From Paenibacillus macquariensis (lineage in GTDB: Bacteria; Bacillota; Bacilli; Paenibacillales; Paenibacillaceae): a stretch of 64,000 nt of DNA. Shown piece by piece: positions 34,973-42,637 of this stretch. The DNA lies in the NCBI RefSeq assembly GCF_900156375.1, contig NZ_FTNK01000001.1, positions 1 through 64,000 on the forward strand. The letters run 5' to 3'. The translations under genes were made by a program, and so were the position numbers. Every line of letters begins with the position of its first letter. Position 1 is the stretch's first letter. Under the pieces are notes generated by a model that saw only the letters and a list, made by a program, of their open reading frames with translations, was not told the DNA's origin and searched no databases.

Positions 34973-35140
34973 GTACAAAAAGTCATCTTTTCAGCACCGA
35001 GAATATTGGATGAAGCAAGGGAGTGAGGAGCGGAGCGTAGGCAGTACCTACGTGAGCACCGGAAGGACCGCCTGAATTCAATATTCGATGTCGAATAAGC
35101 CTCTTGGTAAACTTCGTGATCAAAAGATGAATTTTTGAAC
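34973..35140. mobile_element. 168-bp palindromic element with terminal inverted repeats (MITE-like)
   Basis: The left end GTACAAAAAGTCATCTTTT and the inverted right end GTTCAAAAATTCATCTTTT match at 17 of 19 positions. The similarity continues inward, and internal pairs GAATATTG/CAATATTC and CGTAGG-CAGTA-CCTACG allow the whole element to fold into a long hairpin. There is no protein-coding capacity worth calling. It lies between mtnE and the proline T-box leader. I recall similar sequences as dispersed repeats in Paenibacillus genomes, but could not verify this. No clear target-site duplication is visible. Confidence 0.65.
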
Positions 35141-35169
35141 ATCCTCTTATATATGAAAACGTGTTGACG

Positions 35170-35393
35170 GGACCATTAGTTAAGGCTGTGCACGCTGATA
35201 GAGAGTAAATTCCTTGGCTGAGAGAGTTTACCGTGAATCCTTATCGAACCTACCCCTGAGCGGCCTGCAATATCATGCAGGACAGTACCTTCTGTTACAA
35301 GGTCATTAAGTTGGATGATCTATTCATCAATAAAGGTGGTACCGCGGAAGCTATAACTTTCGTCCTTTGCTCGTCAAGGATGAAGGTTTTTTT
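35170..35393 (+). ncRNA. T-box leader, proline-type, upstream of proB
   Basis: tRNA-sensing riboswitch. The AGAGAGTAAA segment (35200-35209) opens stem I, and the candidate specifier CCT (35249-35251) stands in ATCGAACCTACCCCTGA, the expected specifier-loop context, and reads proline. The T-box core AAAGGTGGTACCGCGGAAG is at 35332-35350. The terminator stem CTTTCGTCCTTTG / CAAGGATGAAGG with a T7 tail is at 35357-35393. Uncharged tRNA-Pro should pair with the core, form the antiterminator and allow transcription of proB and everything downstream. A TTGACG hexamer at 35164 may be the -35 box, but its -10 is poor. Confidence 0.93.
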
Positions 35394-35437
35394 GTTGTTT
35401 TGTTGTAAAATTGATCTTTAATGAGGAAGTGATTGTT

Positions 35438-36541
35438 GTGTCTTCTCGTATCGTTGTCAAAATCGGAAGTAGCTCCCTTGCCTCTGTCGAAGGAGCATTG
35501 AATCGTGAGGCTATCATATTTTTCGCAAGAGAAATGGCTTCTTTAAAAGCGGCAGGTCACGAAGTGTTGTTGGTCACATCAGGTGCGGTTGCAGCAGGAT
35601 TTCGTGAGATTGGTTATGACGCTCGTCCTCGATTATTACATGAGAAACAAGCTGCAGCAGCCGTTGGTCAGGCACTATTAATGCAAGCCTATCAGCAAGC
35701 CTTCGCCGCTCATGGCATTGTTACCGCTCAGTTATTACTCACACGGACTGATTTCTGCAGTCGCAAGCGGATGAATAATGCCGGTATGACCGTTGAAGAA
35801 TTGTTGAAACAAGGTGTCATCCCTATTGTTAATGAAAATGATACCGTGTCTGTCGATGAGCTTAAATTCGGTGATAATGACACATTATCTGCCCTTGTCG
35901 CCAATTTAGTGAAAGCACGTCACCTCTTGATCCTCACAGATATGGACGGTCTTTATAGTGGTGATCCACGCAAGTATCCAGATGCCGTTCGCTACAGTCA
36001 TGTGACTGAAATAACGGAGGAAATTTATACTAATGCTGGTGGTGCTGGTTCCTCACTCGGTACAGGTGGCATGCGCTCCAAAATAGATGCTGCCAAGATA
36101 GCCACCCGAGGCGGTGTCCCTGTCTTCATCGGGCAGGTTACAGCTCATGGAGATCTTCAGAACGCTGTAGACGGCCAAGGCCGTGGAACTTATTTCGATA
36201 CTAAACTCTCTTCCCTATCTATGAAAAAGCAATGGCTTGGCTTCATGTCGACACCACTTGGCTCCATCACTGTAGATGCAGGTGCGGAAACAGCCTTAAT
36301 CCATGGTGGGCATAGTCTGCTTCCCGTAGGTGTCAAACACGTAGTAGGTCATTTTCATGCAGGCGATGTCGTAGAAGTACTTAATACGGATGCAGTAGTC
36401 CTCGGACGCGGCGTCATTAATTATGATGATGAACAATTACGCCAAGTATGCGGCATGTCCAGTTCAGATGTATATCAGAAGATTGATAGTATTCATCGGT
36501 TAGAGGTTGTTCATCGTGACGAGTGGATTACATTAAAGTAG
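35438..36541 (+). CDS. proB: glutamate 5-kinase
   Basis: First enzyme of proline synthesis: phosphorylates L-glutamate to gamma-glutamyl phosphate. It has an N-terminal amino-acid-kinase domain (VVKIGSSSL, VTSGAVAAGF, PIVNENDTVSVDELKFGDND, TGGMRSKIDAAKIAT) and a C-terminal PUA domain (from about 275), 367 residues in all. A longer frame from TTG 35411 is open, but GAGGAAGTG lies within it and precedes GTG 35438 at good spacing. It is 45 bases after the T-box terminator, and the next pro gene follows only after 358 bases of repeat-filled sequence. Confidence 0.95.
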   Translation: MSSRIVVKIGSSSLASVEGALNREAIIFFAREMASLKAAGHEVLLVTSGAVAAGFREIGYDARPRLLHEKQAAAAVGQALLMQAYQQAFAAHGIVTAQLLLTRTDFCSRKRMNNAGMTVEELLKQGVIPIVNENDTVSVDELKFGDNDTLSALVANLVKARHLLILTDMDGLYSGDPRKYPDAVRYSHVTEITEEIYTNAGGAGSSLGTGGMRSKIDAAKIATRGGVPVFIGQVTAHGDLQNAVDGQGRGTYFDTKLSSLSMKKQWLGFMSTPLGSITVDAGAETALIHGGHSLLPVGVKHVVGHFHAGDVVEVLNTDAVVLGRGVINYDDEQLRQVCGMSSSDVYQKIDSIHRLEVVHRDEWITLK

Positions 36542-36551
36542 AGGCTTAGGC

Positions 36552-36702
36552 GAAAGCCGCTACGGTGACGGATTGTTCTTCCGATCGCTGTTGTCATTGG
36601 ATTCTTGATTATAAGCCGCTTATCGCGGTAGAAATCCTATGACAAAGGCGAACGCTACGCTTCTTCAGAACAATTCCTTCACCTTCGCAAGATTGCGGCA
36701 AG
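36552..36702. repeat. ~150-bp imperfect palindrome between proB and proA
   Basis: Two arms of about 60-70 bases are inverted copies of each other: GGTGACGGATTGTTCT and TTGTCATTGGATT on the left recur on the right as the complements of GGTGAAGGAATTGTTCT and TTGTCATAGGATT. The loop contains CCGCTTATCGCGG. There is no T tail, so it is not a simple terminator. It looks like a dispersed non-coding palindromic repeat. Transcription from proB to proA would have to pass through it. Confidence 0.7.
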
Positions 36703-36767
36703 ATCCACTTTAATGCGGGTATTAATAGAGAAAAAAACATTGAAGTAAACCTCATAAAACTAAGCTT

Positions 36768-36891
36768 ATGCTTACGATGCGATCTTTCATGAAGTAAAAC
36801 TGGAAGTATCGCTAAAAAATTAAAACCATGCTTCCGATGTGATTTTTTTCGAAGTAGTTCGACGATGATATGCTCAAAAAATTTCAGGAGG
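36768..36891 (+). repeat. two leader-repeat units ending in the proA ribosome binding site
   Basis: Unit A (36768-36827) begins ATGCTTACGATGCGATC and unit B (36828-36891) begins ATGCTTCCGATGTGATT. Both continue with a GAAGTA segment and a GCTAAAAAAT-like tail. Unit B ends in TTTCAGGAGG, the Shine-Dalgarno sequence of proA. Unit B aligns without gaps over 64 bases with the leader repeat of gerMN copy 1 (25277-25214, minus strand), about 42 identities by eye. The stretch 36703-36767 between this and the palindrome holds nothing recognisable. Confidence 0.75.
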
Positions 36892-36899
36892 TTATCCCT

Positions 36900-38153
36900 A
36901 TGAACCAAAGTGAAGTAAGACAAAAGGCCACGCTTGCGAAAGCTGCTGCTACTGTACTGAATCGCTTGGATACTCAACAGAAGAATGAAGCGTTGCAACT
37001 GATGGCTCAGGCGCTCAGACAGGAACAAGAGATTATTTTAACTGCAAATCTTGAAGATCTTGAACGTGGACGTCAGCAAGGTACAGCTCCTTCCCTACTC
37101 GACCGATTGGCATTAACTCCGGAACGCATTAACGCTATGGCTGAAGGTTTAGAACAGATTATTGATCTTCCAGATCCTATTGGTGACGTACTAGAAGCTT
37201 TAGATCGTCCAAATGGTCTTACAATCGATAAAGTACGTGTTCCACTTGGTGTAATTGGTATCATATATGAAGCTCGTCCGAATGTGACTGTCGATGCTGC
37301 TGGTCTTTGTCTTAAGACGGGTAATGCGGTTGTATTGCGTGGTGGATCTTCCGCTATCTCATCCAACCGTCAAATTATTGAAGTGTTGCATCGTGCTCTT
37401 GCTCTATCAGCTATCCCAGTCGATGCTCTACAAATTATCGAAGATCCTAATCGCGCATCTGTCGATGAAATGTTGAAGCTTAAAGGATTACTAGACGTTG
37501 TGATTCCACGTGGTGGCAGATCACTCATCCAGAATGTTGTTGAGAACGCTACTGTCCCTGTCATCGAGACCGGCGCTGGTGTATGTCATACGTATTTAGA
37601 TGCATCCGCTGATCCTGATATGGCCTCTAATATTAGCTTAAATGCTAAAGTACAACGTCCATCTGTCTGTAATTCGATGGAGACCCTTATCGTTCATAGC
37701 GATTTCGCTACACGCCATCTTGCATCTCTGGCAGAACAATTCAAGGAATCCAATGTAGAAATACGTGGATGTGAGGCTACGCTCCCAATCATCCCTTGGG
37801 CTACCCTAGCTACCGACGAAGACTACTCGACGGAATATAATGATTACATCATGAATGTTAAAATAGTCAACAATGTGCAAGAAGCACTTGATCATATTGC
37901 GCAACATGGAACGCAACACTCTGAATGTATCATTACGGAAGACAAAGATCAGGCTGCATTCTTCATCCAAGAGGTTGATGCTGCTGCTGTTTATCATAAT
38001 GCTTCTACTCGTTTCACAGACGGATTCGAATTCGGATTCGGTGCAGAAATTGGAATTAGCACTCAAAAGTTGCACGCTCGGGGCCCAATGGGACTCCCTT
38101 CACTTACTTCTACTAAATATAGAATCTACGGTAACGGACAAATTCGTCGATAA
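36900..38153 (+). CDS. proA: gamma-glutamyl phosphate reductase
   Basis: Second enzyme of proline synthesis: NADPH-dependent reduction of gamma-glutamyl phosphate to glutamate semialdehyde. 417 residues, aldehyde-dehydrogenase superfamily. Characteristic stretches are GVIGIIYEARPNVTVDAAGL, NAVVLRGGSSAISSN, PVIETGAGVCHTYLDASAD and KVQRPSVCNSMETLIV with the catalytic Cys; the end GPMGLPSLTSTKYRIYGNGQ is typical. The frame is open from 36870, but AGGAGG lies inside, placing the start at ATG 36900 and giving the same length as E. coli ProA. proC follows after 23 bases. Confidence 0.97.
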   Translation: MNQSEVRQKATLAKAAATVLNRLDTQQKNEALQLMAQALRQEQEIILTANLEDLERGRQQGTAPSLLDRLALTPERINAMAEGLEQIIDLPDPIGDVLEALDRPNGLTIDKVRVPLGVIGIIYEARPNVTVDAAGLCLKTGNAVVLRGGSSAISSNRQIIEVLHRALALSAIPVDALQIIEDPNRASVDEMLKLKGLLDVVIPRGGRSLIQNVVENATVPVIETGAGVCHTYLDASADPDMASNISLNAKVQRPSVCNSMETLIVHSDFATRHLASLAEQFKESNVEIRGCEATLPIIPWATLATDEDYSTEYNDYIMNVKIVNNVQEALDHIAQHGTQHSECIITEDKDQAAFFIQEVDAAAVYHNASTRFTDGFEFGFGAEIGISTQKLHARGPMGLPSLTSTKYRIYGNGQIRR

Positions 38154-38176
38154 TTTCCGACATGGAGGATTGAATC

Positions 38177-39043
38177 ATGGGCCAAATGAGTCAACAACAG
38201 TACGCAATTCAGAATAATATTACTTTTCATGGTGCAGGATCGATGGCAGAAGCGATCGTACGCGGTCTTATAGCAAGATCCGTTGTTCTGCCTTCCAATA
38301 TAATGATGCTTAATCGTAGTAATACTACCCGACTTGAAGAATTGCAAAAGTTATATCAAGTTAGGACCAGCAATGACGAATCAGCTAAGGTCGGTATCCT
38401 GCAGAGTTCTTCGGTTATTGTCCTAGCGATGAAGCCCAAAGATGCTGCTGCGGCTCTCCAACAATTAGGCCCCCTACTTACAGAAGATCAGTTGATTGTA
38501 TCTGTTATCGCAGGTCTGTCGATCAACACCATGCAGCGCCTTTTAGGTCGCAATCAACCTATCGCTCGCACGATGCCGAATACTTCTAGTTCAATTGGTC
38601 TTGGCGCTACTGGAATTTCGTTCTCAACTGAAGTAACTGAAGATCAACAACGTATTGTTACGACTCTATTTGAAGCTGTTGGTACGATTACAATTATTGA
38701 AGAGCAAAATATGGACTTATTGACTGGAATTTCGGGAAGTGGCCCAGCTTATATCTACTATATGATGGAAGCGATGATCGCTGCAGGCGTTCGTGGTGGT
38801 CTTACTCCAGAACAATGTACAGAATTGACGGTTCAGACCGTACTTGGTGCTGCTCGAATGGTACAACAAACGGGAGAAGCACCTGGAGCTCTGAGAGCGA
38901 AAGTCACTTCTCCTAACGGATCTACCCAAGCCGCGATTAGCGTGCTTGACGAAGGTAACTTCTTCGAAGATGTTATTGCTGCTGTCAATCGTTGCAGTGA
39001 ACGATCACGTGAAATGGGCGCGGCTCTTGAGGAGGAAATTTAA
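38177..39043 (+). CDS. proC: pyrroline-5-carboxylate reductase
   Basis: Last step of proline synthesis: reduces pyrroline-5-carboxylate to L-proline. 288 residues, N-terminal Rossmann fold (ITFHGAGSMAEAIVRGL), conserved VLAMKPKD and RTMPNTSSSIGLGATG, and the substrate-binding C-terminal signature LLTGISGSGPAYIYYMMEA with VTSPNGSTQAAI. Start ATG 38177 has GGAGG eight bases upstream. Its stop codon is directly followed by the mtnW ATG with no spacer, and the mtnW ribosome site GAGGAGG lies inside proC, so mtnW translation depends on the proC message. Confidence 0.96.
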   Translation: MGQMSQQQYAIQNNITFHGAGSMAEAIVRGLIARSVVLPSNIMMLNRSNTTRLEELQKLYQVRTSNDESAKVGILQSSSVIVLAMKPKDAAAALQQLGPLLTEDQLIVSVIAGLSINTMQRLLGRNQPIARTMPNTSSSIGLGATGISFSTEVTEDQQRIVTTLFEAVGTITIIEEQNMDLLTGISGSGPAYIYYMMEAMIAAGVRGGLTPEQCTELTVQTVLGAARMVQQTGEAPGALRAKVTSPNGSTQAAISVLDEGNFFEDVIAAVNRCSERSREMGAALEEEI

Positions 39044-40255
39044 ATGAGTTATTGCACAGCTACGTATAGATTACATGATCCGAAAGCGGATTTTCATAAA
39101 AAGGCAGAATCAATCGCTGTTGGATTAACGGTAGGAAGTTGGACTGAATTACCTCAAGCGAAACGTACCGCCATGCAAAAACATCTAGGTCAAGTCTTAT
39201 ATGTCGATGTACATGAAGATTTATCGGACGCTAATCGGTATGCTGACATCACTATCGCCTACCCTGATGTGAATTTCAGCCGTGACATTCCAGCACTTCT
39301 TGTCACTGTTTTCGGTAAAATCTCTATGGATGGTCGAATCAAACTAATCAAGCTTGGATTCTCAGAGTCATTTTTGTCCGCTTTTCCAGGTCCTAAATTT
39401 GGAATTCAAGGCATCCGCCAACAACTTGATGTATACAATCGCCCACTCCTCATGAGTATCTTCAAATCTGTCATCGGACTTAATCTTGATGAACTTCGTG
39501 AGCAATTCACCCTTCAAGCATTGGGTGGGGTAGATCTCATTAAAGATGATGAAATTTTGTTCGAGAATGAACTAACACCGATTGAGAAACGTGTCGAGAT
39601 CTGTGCTAGAGCTGCGGAAGAAGCAAGTAAAGAAACAGGTAAAAAACTTCTTTACGCTACGAACTTAACTGGACGCACGTCCAATCTGAAACAACAAGCG
39701 CTAAGAGCTATCGAAGCTGGCGCAAATGCCTTACTATTCAACGTGCTTTCTTATGGCTATGATGTCCTACATGAGCTAAGTAGTGATCCGGAGATTACCG
39801 TTCCAATCGCAGCACATCCTGCATTAGCTGGGGCAATGTACCCTTCACCTCATTATGGCATTTCAGCGTCTGTACTTCTTGGGCAGTTGATGCGCCTAGC
39901 TGGTGCGGACCTGGTACTTTTCCCTTCTCCTTATGGATCTGTCACGATGCCGCGGGATGAGAATTTAGCGATTAGAGATGAACTTATTAGCTCAGATTTA
40001 GCTATAAAGACAAGTATGCCTGTCCCTTCTGCCGGGATTCATCCGGGACTCGTACCGGTCATACTTCAAGATTTCGGAATGGATGTCGTAGTCAATGCAG
40101 GTGGAGGTATTCATGGCCATCCAATGGGTACGGCTGCAGGCGGACGTGCTTTCTTACAAGCCATTGATGCTGCTACTCACAACATCCCTTTATCCGACTA
40201 TGCACATTCATTTCCTGAACTACAAACAGCATTAAACATCTGGGGAGGAAAATAA
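39044..40255 (+). CDS. mtnW: 2,3-diketo-5-methylthiopentyl-1-phosphate enolase (RuBisCO-like protein)
   Basis: Methionine-salvage enolase of the RuBisCO superfamily (form IV, YkrW type), 403 residues. The active-site loop GGVDLIKDDE (Lys167 to Glu170) retains the Lys that is carbamylated and the Mg-binding Asp/Glu. Other conserved pieces are FGKISMDGR, GPKFGIQGIR and NAGGGIHGHPMGTAAGGRA. The order mtnW-mtnX-mtnB matches the Bacillus mtnWXBD operon. Here it begins directly after proC instead of after mtnE. Confidence 0.95.
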   Translation: MSYCTATYRLHDPKADFHKKAESIAVGLTVGSWTELPQAKRTAMQKHLGQVLYVDVHEDLSDANRYADITIAYPDVNFSRDIPALLVTVFGKISMDGRIKLIKLGFSESFLSAFPGPKFGIQGIRQQLDVYNRPLLMSIFKSVIGLNLDELREQFTLQALGGVDLIKDDEILFENELTPIEKRVEICARAAEEASKETGKKLLYATNLTGRTSNLKQQALRAIEAGANALLFNVLSYGYDVLHELSSDPEITVPIAAHPALAGAMYPSPHYGISASVLLGQLMRLAGADLVLFPSPYGSVTMPRDENLAIRDELISSDLAIKTSMPVPSAGIHPGLVPVILQDFGMDVVVNAGGGIHGHPMGTAAGGRAFLQAIDAATHNIPLSDYAHSFPELQTALNIWGGK

Positions 40256-40938
40256 TGACATCACCTAAGAAAACCGTCATCTTTTGCGATTTCGACGGTA
40301 CTATCACCATTACAGATAATATTGTTGCGATTATGAATCAATTCAAACCTGCTGGTTATGAAGCTATTGTCGAAGATACAATTAAACAACGGTTAACGCT
40401 AAAAGTAGGTGTCGGCGCTATGTTCGCACTTATGCCTTCTGGCCAAAAGGAAGAACTCACTTCTTTTGTACTCAATACCGCTGGGATACGCGAAGGTTTC
40501 CAAGACTTCCTCCACTATCTTGAAGCTGAGAATATTGAATTCAATGTCACTAGTGGTGGTATGGATTTCTTCATCCATCCTATGCTTGCGCCATTCGGCA
40601 TTCCTGCGGACCATATTTATTGCAATGGTGCTGACTTTACAGGTGAACAAATTGAAATTACTTGGCCTAATCCATGTCTTCCTCCTTGCGAGAGTGGATG
40701 CGGCATGTGCAAAACAACGGTGATGCGTAAGTTTCCAGAGGAATCTTATTTCCGAATCCTTATTGGAGATAGCCTAACAGACTTCGAAGGTGCCAAAATT
40801 GCTGATCTTGTCTATTCCCGATCCCACCTCACTACGAAATGTGAAGAGCTTGGAGTAGACCATGTACCTTATGCGACATTTCATGATATCTTAAAAGATA
40901 TGCAACTGAAACAAGAACAAGGAGTGCTTAAATCATGA
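40255..40938 (+). CDS. mtnX: 2-hydroxy-3-keto-5-methylthiopentenyl-1-phosphate phosphatase
   Basis: HAD-superfamily phosphatase acting after MtnW, giving acireductone. 227 residues. HAD motif I is FCDFDGTITITDN (nucleophile Asp and acid/base Asp), motif II in NVTSGGMDFF, and motif IV in LIGDSLTDFEGAKIADLVYS. A Cys-rich stretch, LPPCESGCGMCKT, is a usual MtnX feature. Its ATG overlaps the mtnW stop by one base (TAATG), so translation is coupled. Confidence 0.93.
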   Translation: MTSPKKTVIFCDFDGTITITDNIVAIMNQFKPAGYEAIVEDTIKQRLTLKVGVGAMFALMPSGQKEELTSFVLNTAGIREGFQDFLHYLEAENIEFNVTSGGMDFFIHPMLAPFGIPADHIYCNGADFTGEQIEITWPNPCLPPCESGCGMCKTTVMRKFPEESYFRILIGDSLTDFEGAKIADLVYSRSHLTTKCEELGVDHVPYATFHDILKDMQLKQEQGVLKS

Positions 40939-41591
40939 GCTTTGAAAATATCACCTTAGAAGAAAAACAACAGGCGCTCGATGATCTACGACAAGTAAAA
41001 ACCCTATTTGCAGAGCGTAATTGGTTCCCTGGAACAAGCGGCAATCTATCGATTCGTGTTGGGGAATTTCAAGAGGATGAATTTCATTTTGCGGTAACTG
41101 CAAGCGGCAAAGATAAATCCGTGAGTACGCCTCAAGATTTTTTATTCGTGGATCAGAACGGTCAAGCTTGTGAAGCCACGACACTTAAGCCAAGTGCAGA
41201 AACATTGATCCATTGTGAAATTTATCGATTGACTGGATGCGGTGCGGTGTTCCACGTACATACCGTGTATAACAACCTAATTAGCGAATGGCTTGGTCAG
41301 AGCGGGGTTGTTAAAGCTCAGGGTATTGAACTGATTAAAGCTTTCAACATCTGGGAAGAAAATGCTGAGATTTCCATTCCAGTTATCCCTAATTATGCAC
41401 ACATTCCAAGTATTGCAGCAGAAGTTCCTGGGGTGCTTAATCCTGCGGTACCTGGCATATTGTTACAGAATCATGGTATCTGTGCGTGGGGTAAGAATGC
41501 CTTTGAAGCTAAGAGACACTTAGAAGCATTTGAATTTATTTTTGAATATTTGTATCGCGGTTTACTGCTTAATAACGTACCTAAAAGATAG
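40935..41591 (+). CDS. mtnB: methylthioribulose-1-phosphate dehydratase
   Basis: Zinc-dependent dehydratase of the class-II aldolase/adducin family that acts immediately before MtnW. 218 residues. Zinc ligands are in AVFHVHTVYNN (two His) and a third His in LLQNHGICAWG. NWFPGTSGNLSIR and AVTASGKDKS are typical MtnB segments. Its ATG overlaps the mtnX stop in ATGA. In Bacillus, mtnD (acireductone dioxygenase) normally follows, but here a terminator comes next, and mtnD, mtnK and mtnA are absent from the window. Confidence 0.93.
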   Translation: MSFENITLEEKQQALDDLRQVKTLFAERNWFPGTSGNLSIRVGEFQEDEFHFAVTASGKDKSVSTPQDFLFVDQNGQACEATTLKPSAETLIHCEIYRLTGCGAVFHVHTVYNNLISEWLGQSGVVKAQGIELIKAFNIWEENAEISIPVIPNYAHIPSIAAEVPGVLNPAVPGILLQNHGICAWGKNAFEAKRHLEAFEFIFEYLYRGLLLNNVPKR

Positions 41592-41671
41592 TGATCGTTA
41601 GGAACGTGCATGAGAAATAATGGTGTAGTAAGACCACTCCAGAGAGATGCATTGTTCTTATGACCCGATAT

Positions 41672-41713
41672 CAAAACAATCCCATTCCTATAATTAGGAT
41701 TGGGATTGTTTTG
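41672..41713. terminator. bidirectional terminator between mtnB and the epimerase gene
   Basis: Nineteen-base arms CAAAACAATCCCATTCCTA / TAGGATTGGGATTGTTTTG with one mismatch, a 4-base loop and A/T-rich flanks in both directions. It lies 81 bases after mtnB and 17 bases after the end of the convergent epimerase gene. Confidence 0.92.
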
Positions 41714-41729
41714 TCTAATTCAATATTTA

Positions 41730-42608
41730 TTATGTTGTTCGTACCAACTGACGAATCAGAGCTGGAAACCACTCATTTAATGATGTAAAGGGGAACCCTG
41801 CTTCTACTGCCTTCGCATTGCTACTGAAGAACGATTCTTCCACACCATAAGGTGAGTGATTCGAATCCTCTGTATGTTGATCTATAATGGCTGTTTTGCC
41901 CACTTCTTGTTCCATCAATTCGATCATCTCTGCTAACGATATCTCACCTGTGGAGCAGGCATTTAGAGCTCCGGTAAGCGATTGATCCTTCAACCAGCTT
42001 AGTAATGAAGCCGCTTCATCCGAAGAAATGAAGTTTATCTTTGCATCAAGTGAAGGAATAAGAATAGGTGTCCCTTCCTTAATCCGATCGATGTGAAATT
42101 CAAGACGTCTCGTATAATCATCTTCACCTACGACAAAAGTAAATCGAACACTACACACAGGGAATGTGGCATGTTGGGCGAATACGGCTTCGGCTAGTCT
42201 TTTACCTATACCATAGTTGAAATCTGAGCGCGTTCCCATCTGTATAGGATAGGTAGTTGGATCCACTTCTGTTTCTATGTGTTCATTTGGATTGGATTCA
42301 TATATGGAGATAGTGGATGTATTAATATATCTCTTCACCTTACCTGCAAATACTTCACAGGCATTCCATGCGTCTTGTGGAGAATAACAGATATTATCGT
42401 ATATGACATCCCACGCTAAACCTTCAGTAGCTTGTAATAAGGAGTCATAATTTTCTCGATCTATGACAAGACGTTTTACTTTATCTCCAAACCCATCCGA
42501 AGTCTTCCCTCTAGTAGCGATCGTTACCTCTACCCCTTCTTCTAAAAGGAGCTCTACTAATCTCTTTCCAAAGAATCGTGTCCCACCTAACACCAATGCT
42601 GTTGTCAT
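41730..42608 (-). CDS. NAD(P)-dependent epimerase/dehydratase-like protein (extended SDR)
   Basis: Atypical extended short-chain dehydrogenase, 292 residues. The Rossmann motif is LVLGGTRFFGKRLVELLLE (GGTxFxG variant), as in the plant chloroplast stem-loop-binding-protein/CSP41-like and related bacterial groups. The usual YxxxK is seen only as YGIGKRLAE, so catalysis is possible but substrate is unknown. It starts 29 bases after the triple-repeat membrane protein gene with a TAGGAGG site, so it is probably the last gene of the sigma-factor operon, which gives no clear functional hint. Confidence 0.8.
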   Translation of the reverse strand: MTTALVLGGTRFFGKRLVELLLEEGVEVTIATRGKTSDGFGDKVKRLVIDRENYDSLLQATEGLAWDVIYDNICYSPQDAWNACEVFAGKVKRYINTSTISIYESNPNEHIETEVDPTTYPIQMGTRSDFNYGIGKRLAEAVFAQHATFPVCSVRFTFVVGEDDYTRRLEFHIDRIKEGTPILIPSLDAKINFISSDEAASLLSWLKDQSLTGALNACSTGEISLAEMIELMEQEVGKTAIIDQHTEDSNHSPYGVEESFFSSNAKAVEAGFPFTSLNEWFPALIRQLVRTT

Positions 42609-42637
42609 GAATACCTCCTACATTTATCTTGAATACA

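Noticed and set aside
34939..35142. 67-codon minus-strand frame (begins MFKNSSFDHEVYQEAYSTSN)
   Set aside because: It lies almost wholly within the palindromic element and is explained by its repeat sequence; it has no ribosome site.
36609..37028. 139-codon minus-strand frame across the proB-proA gap
   Set aside because: It overlaps the palindrome, the leader repeats and the start of proA, with no ribosome site or recognisable domain.
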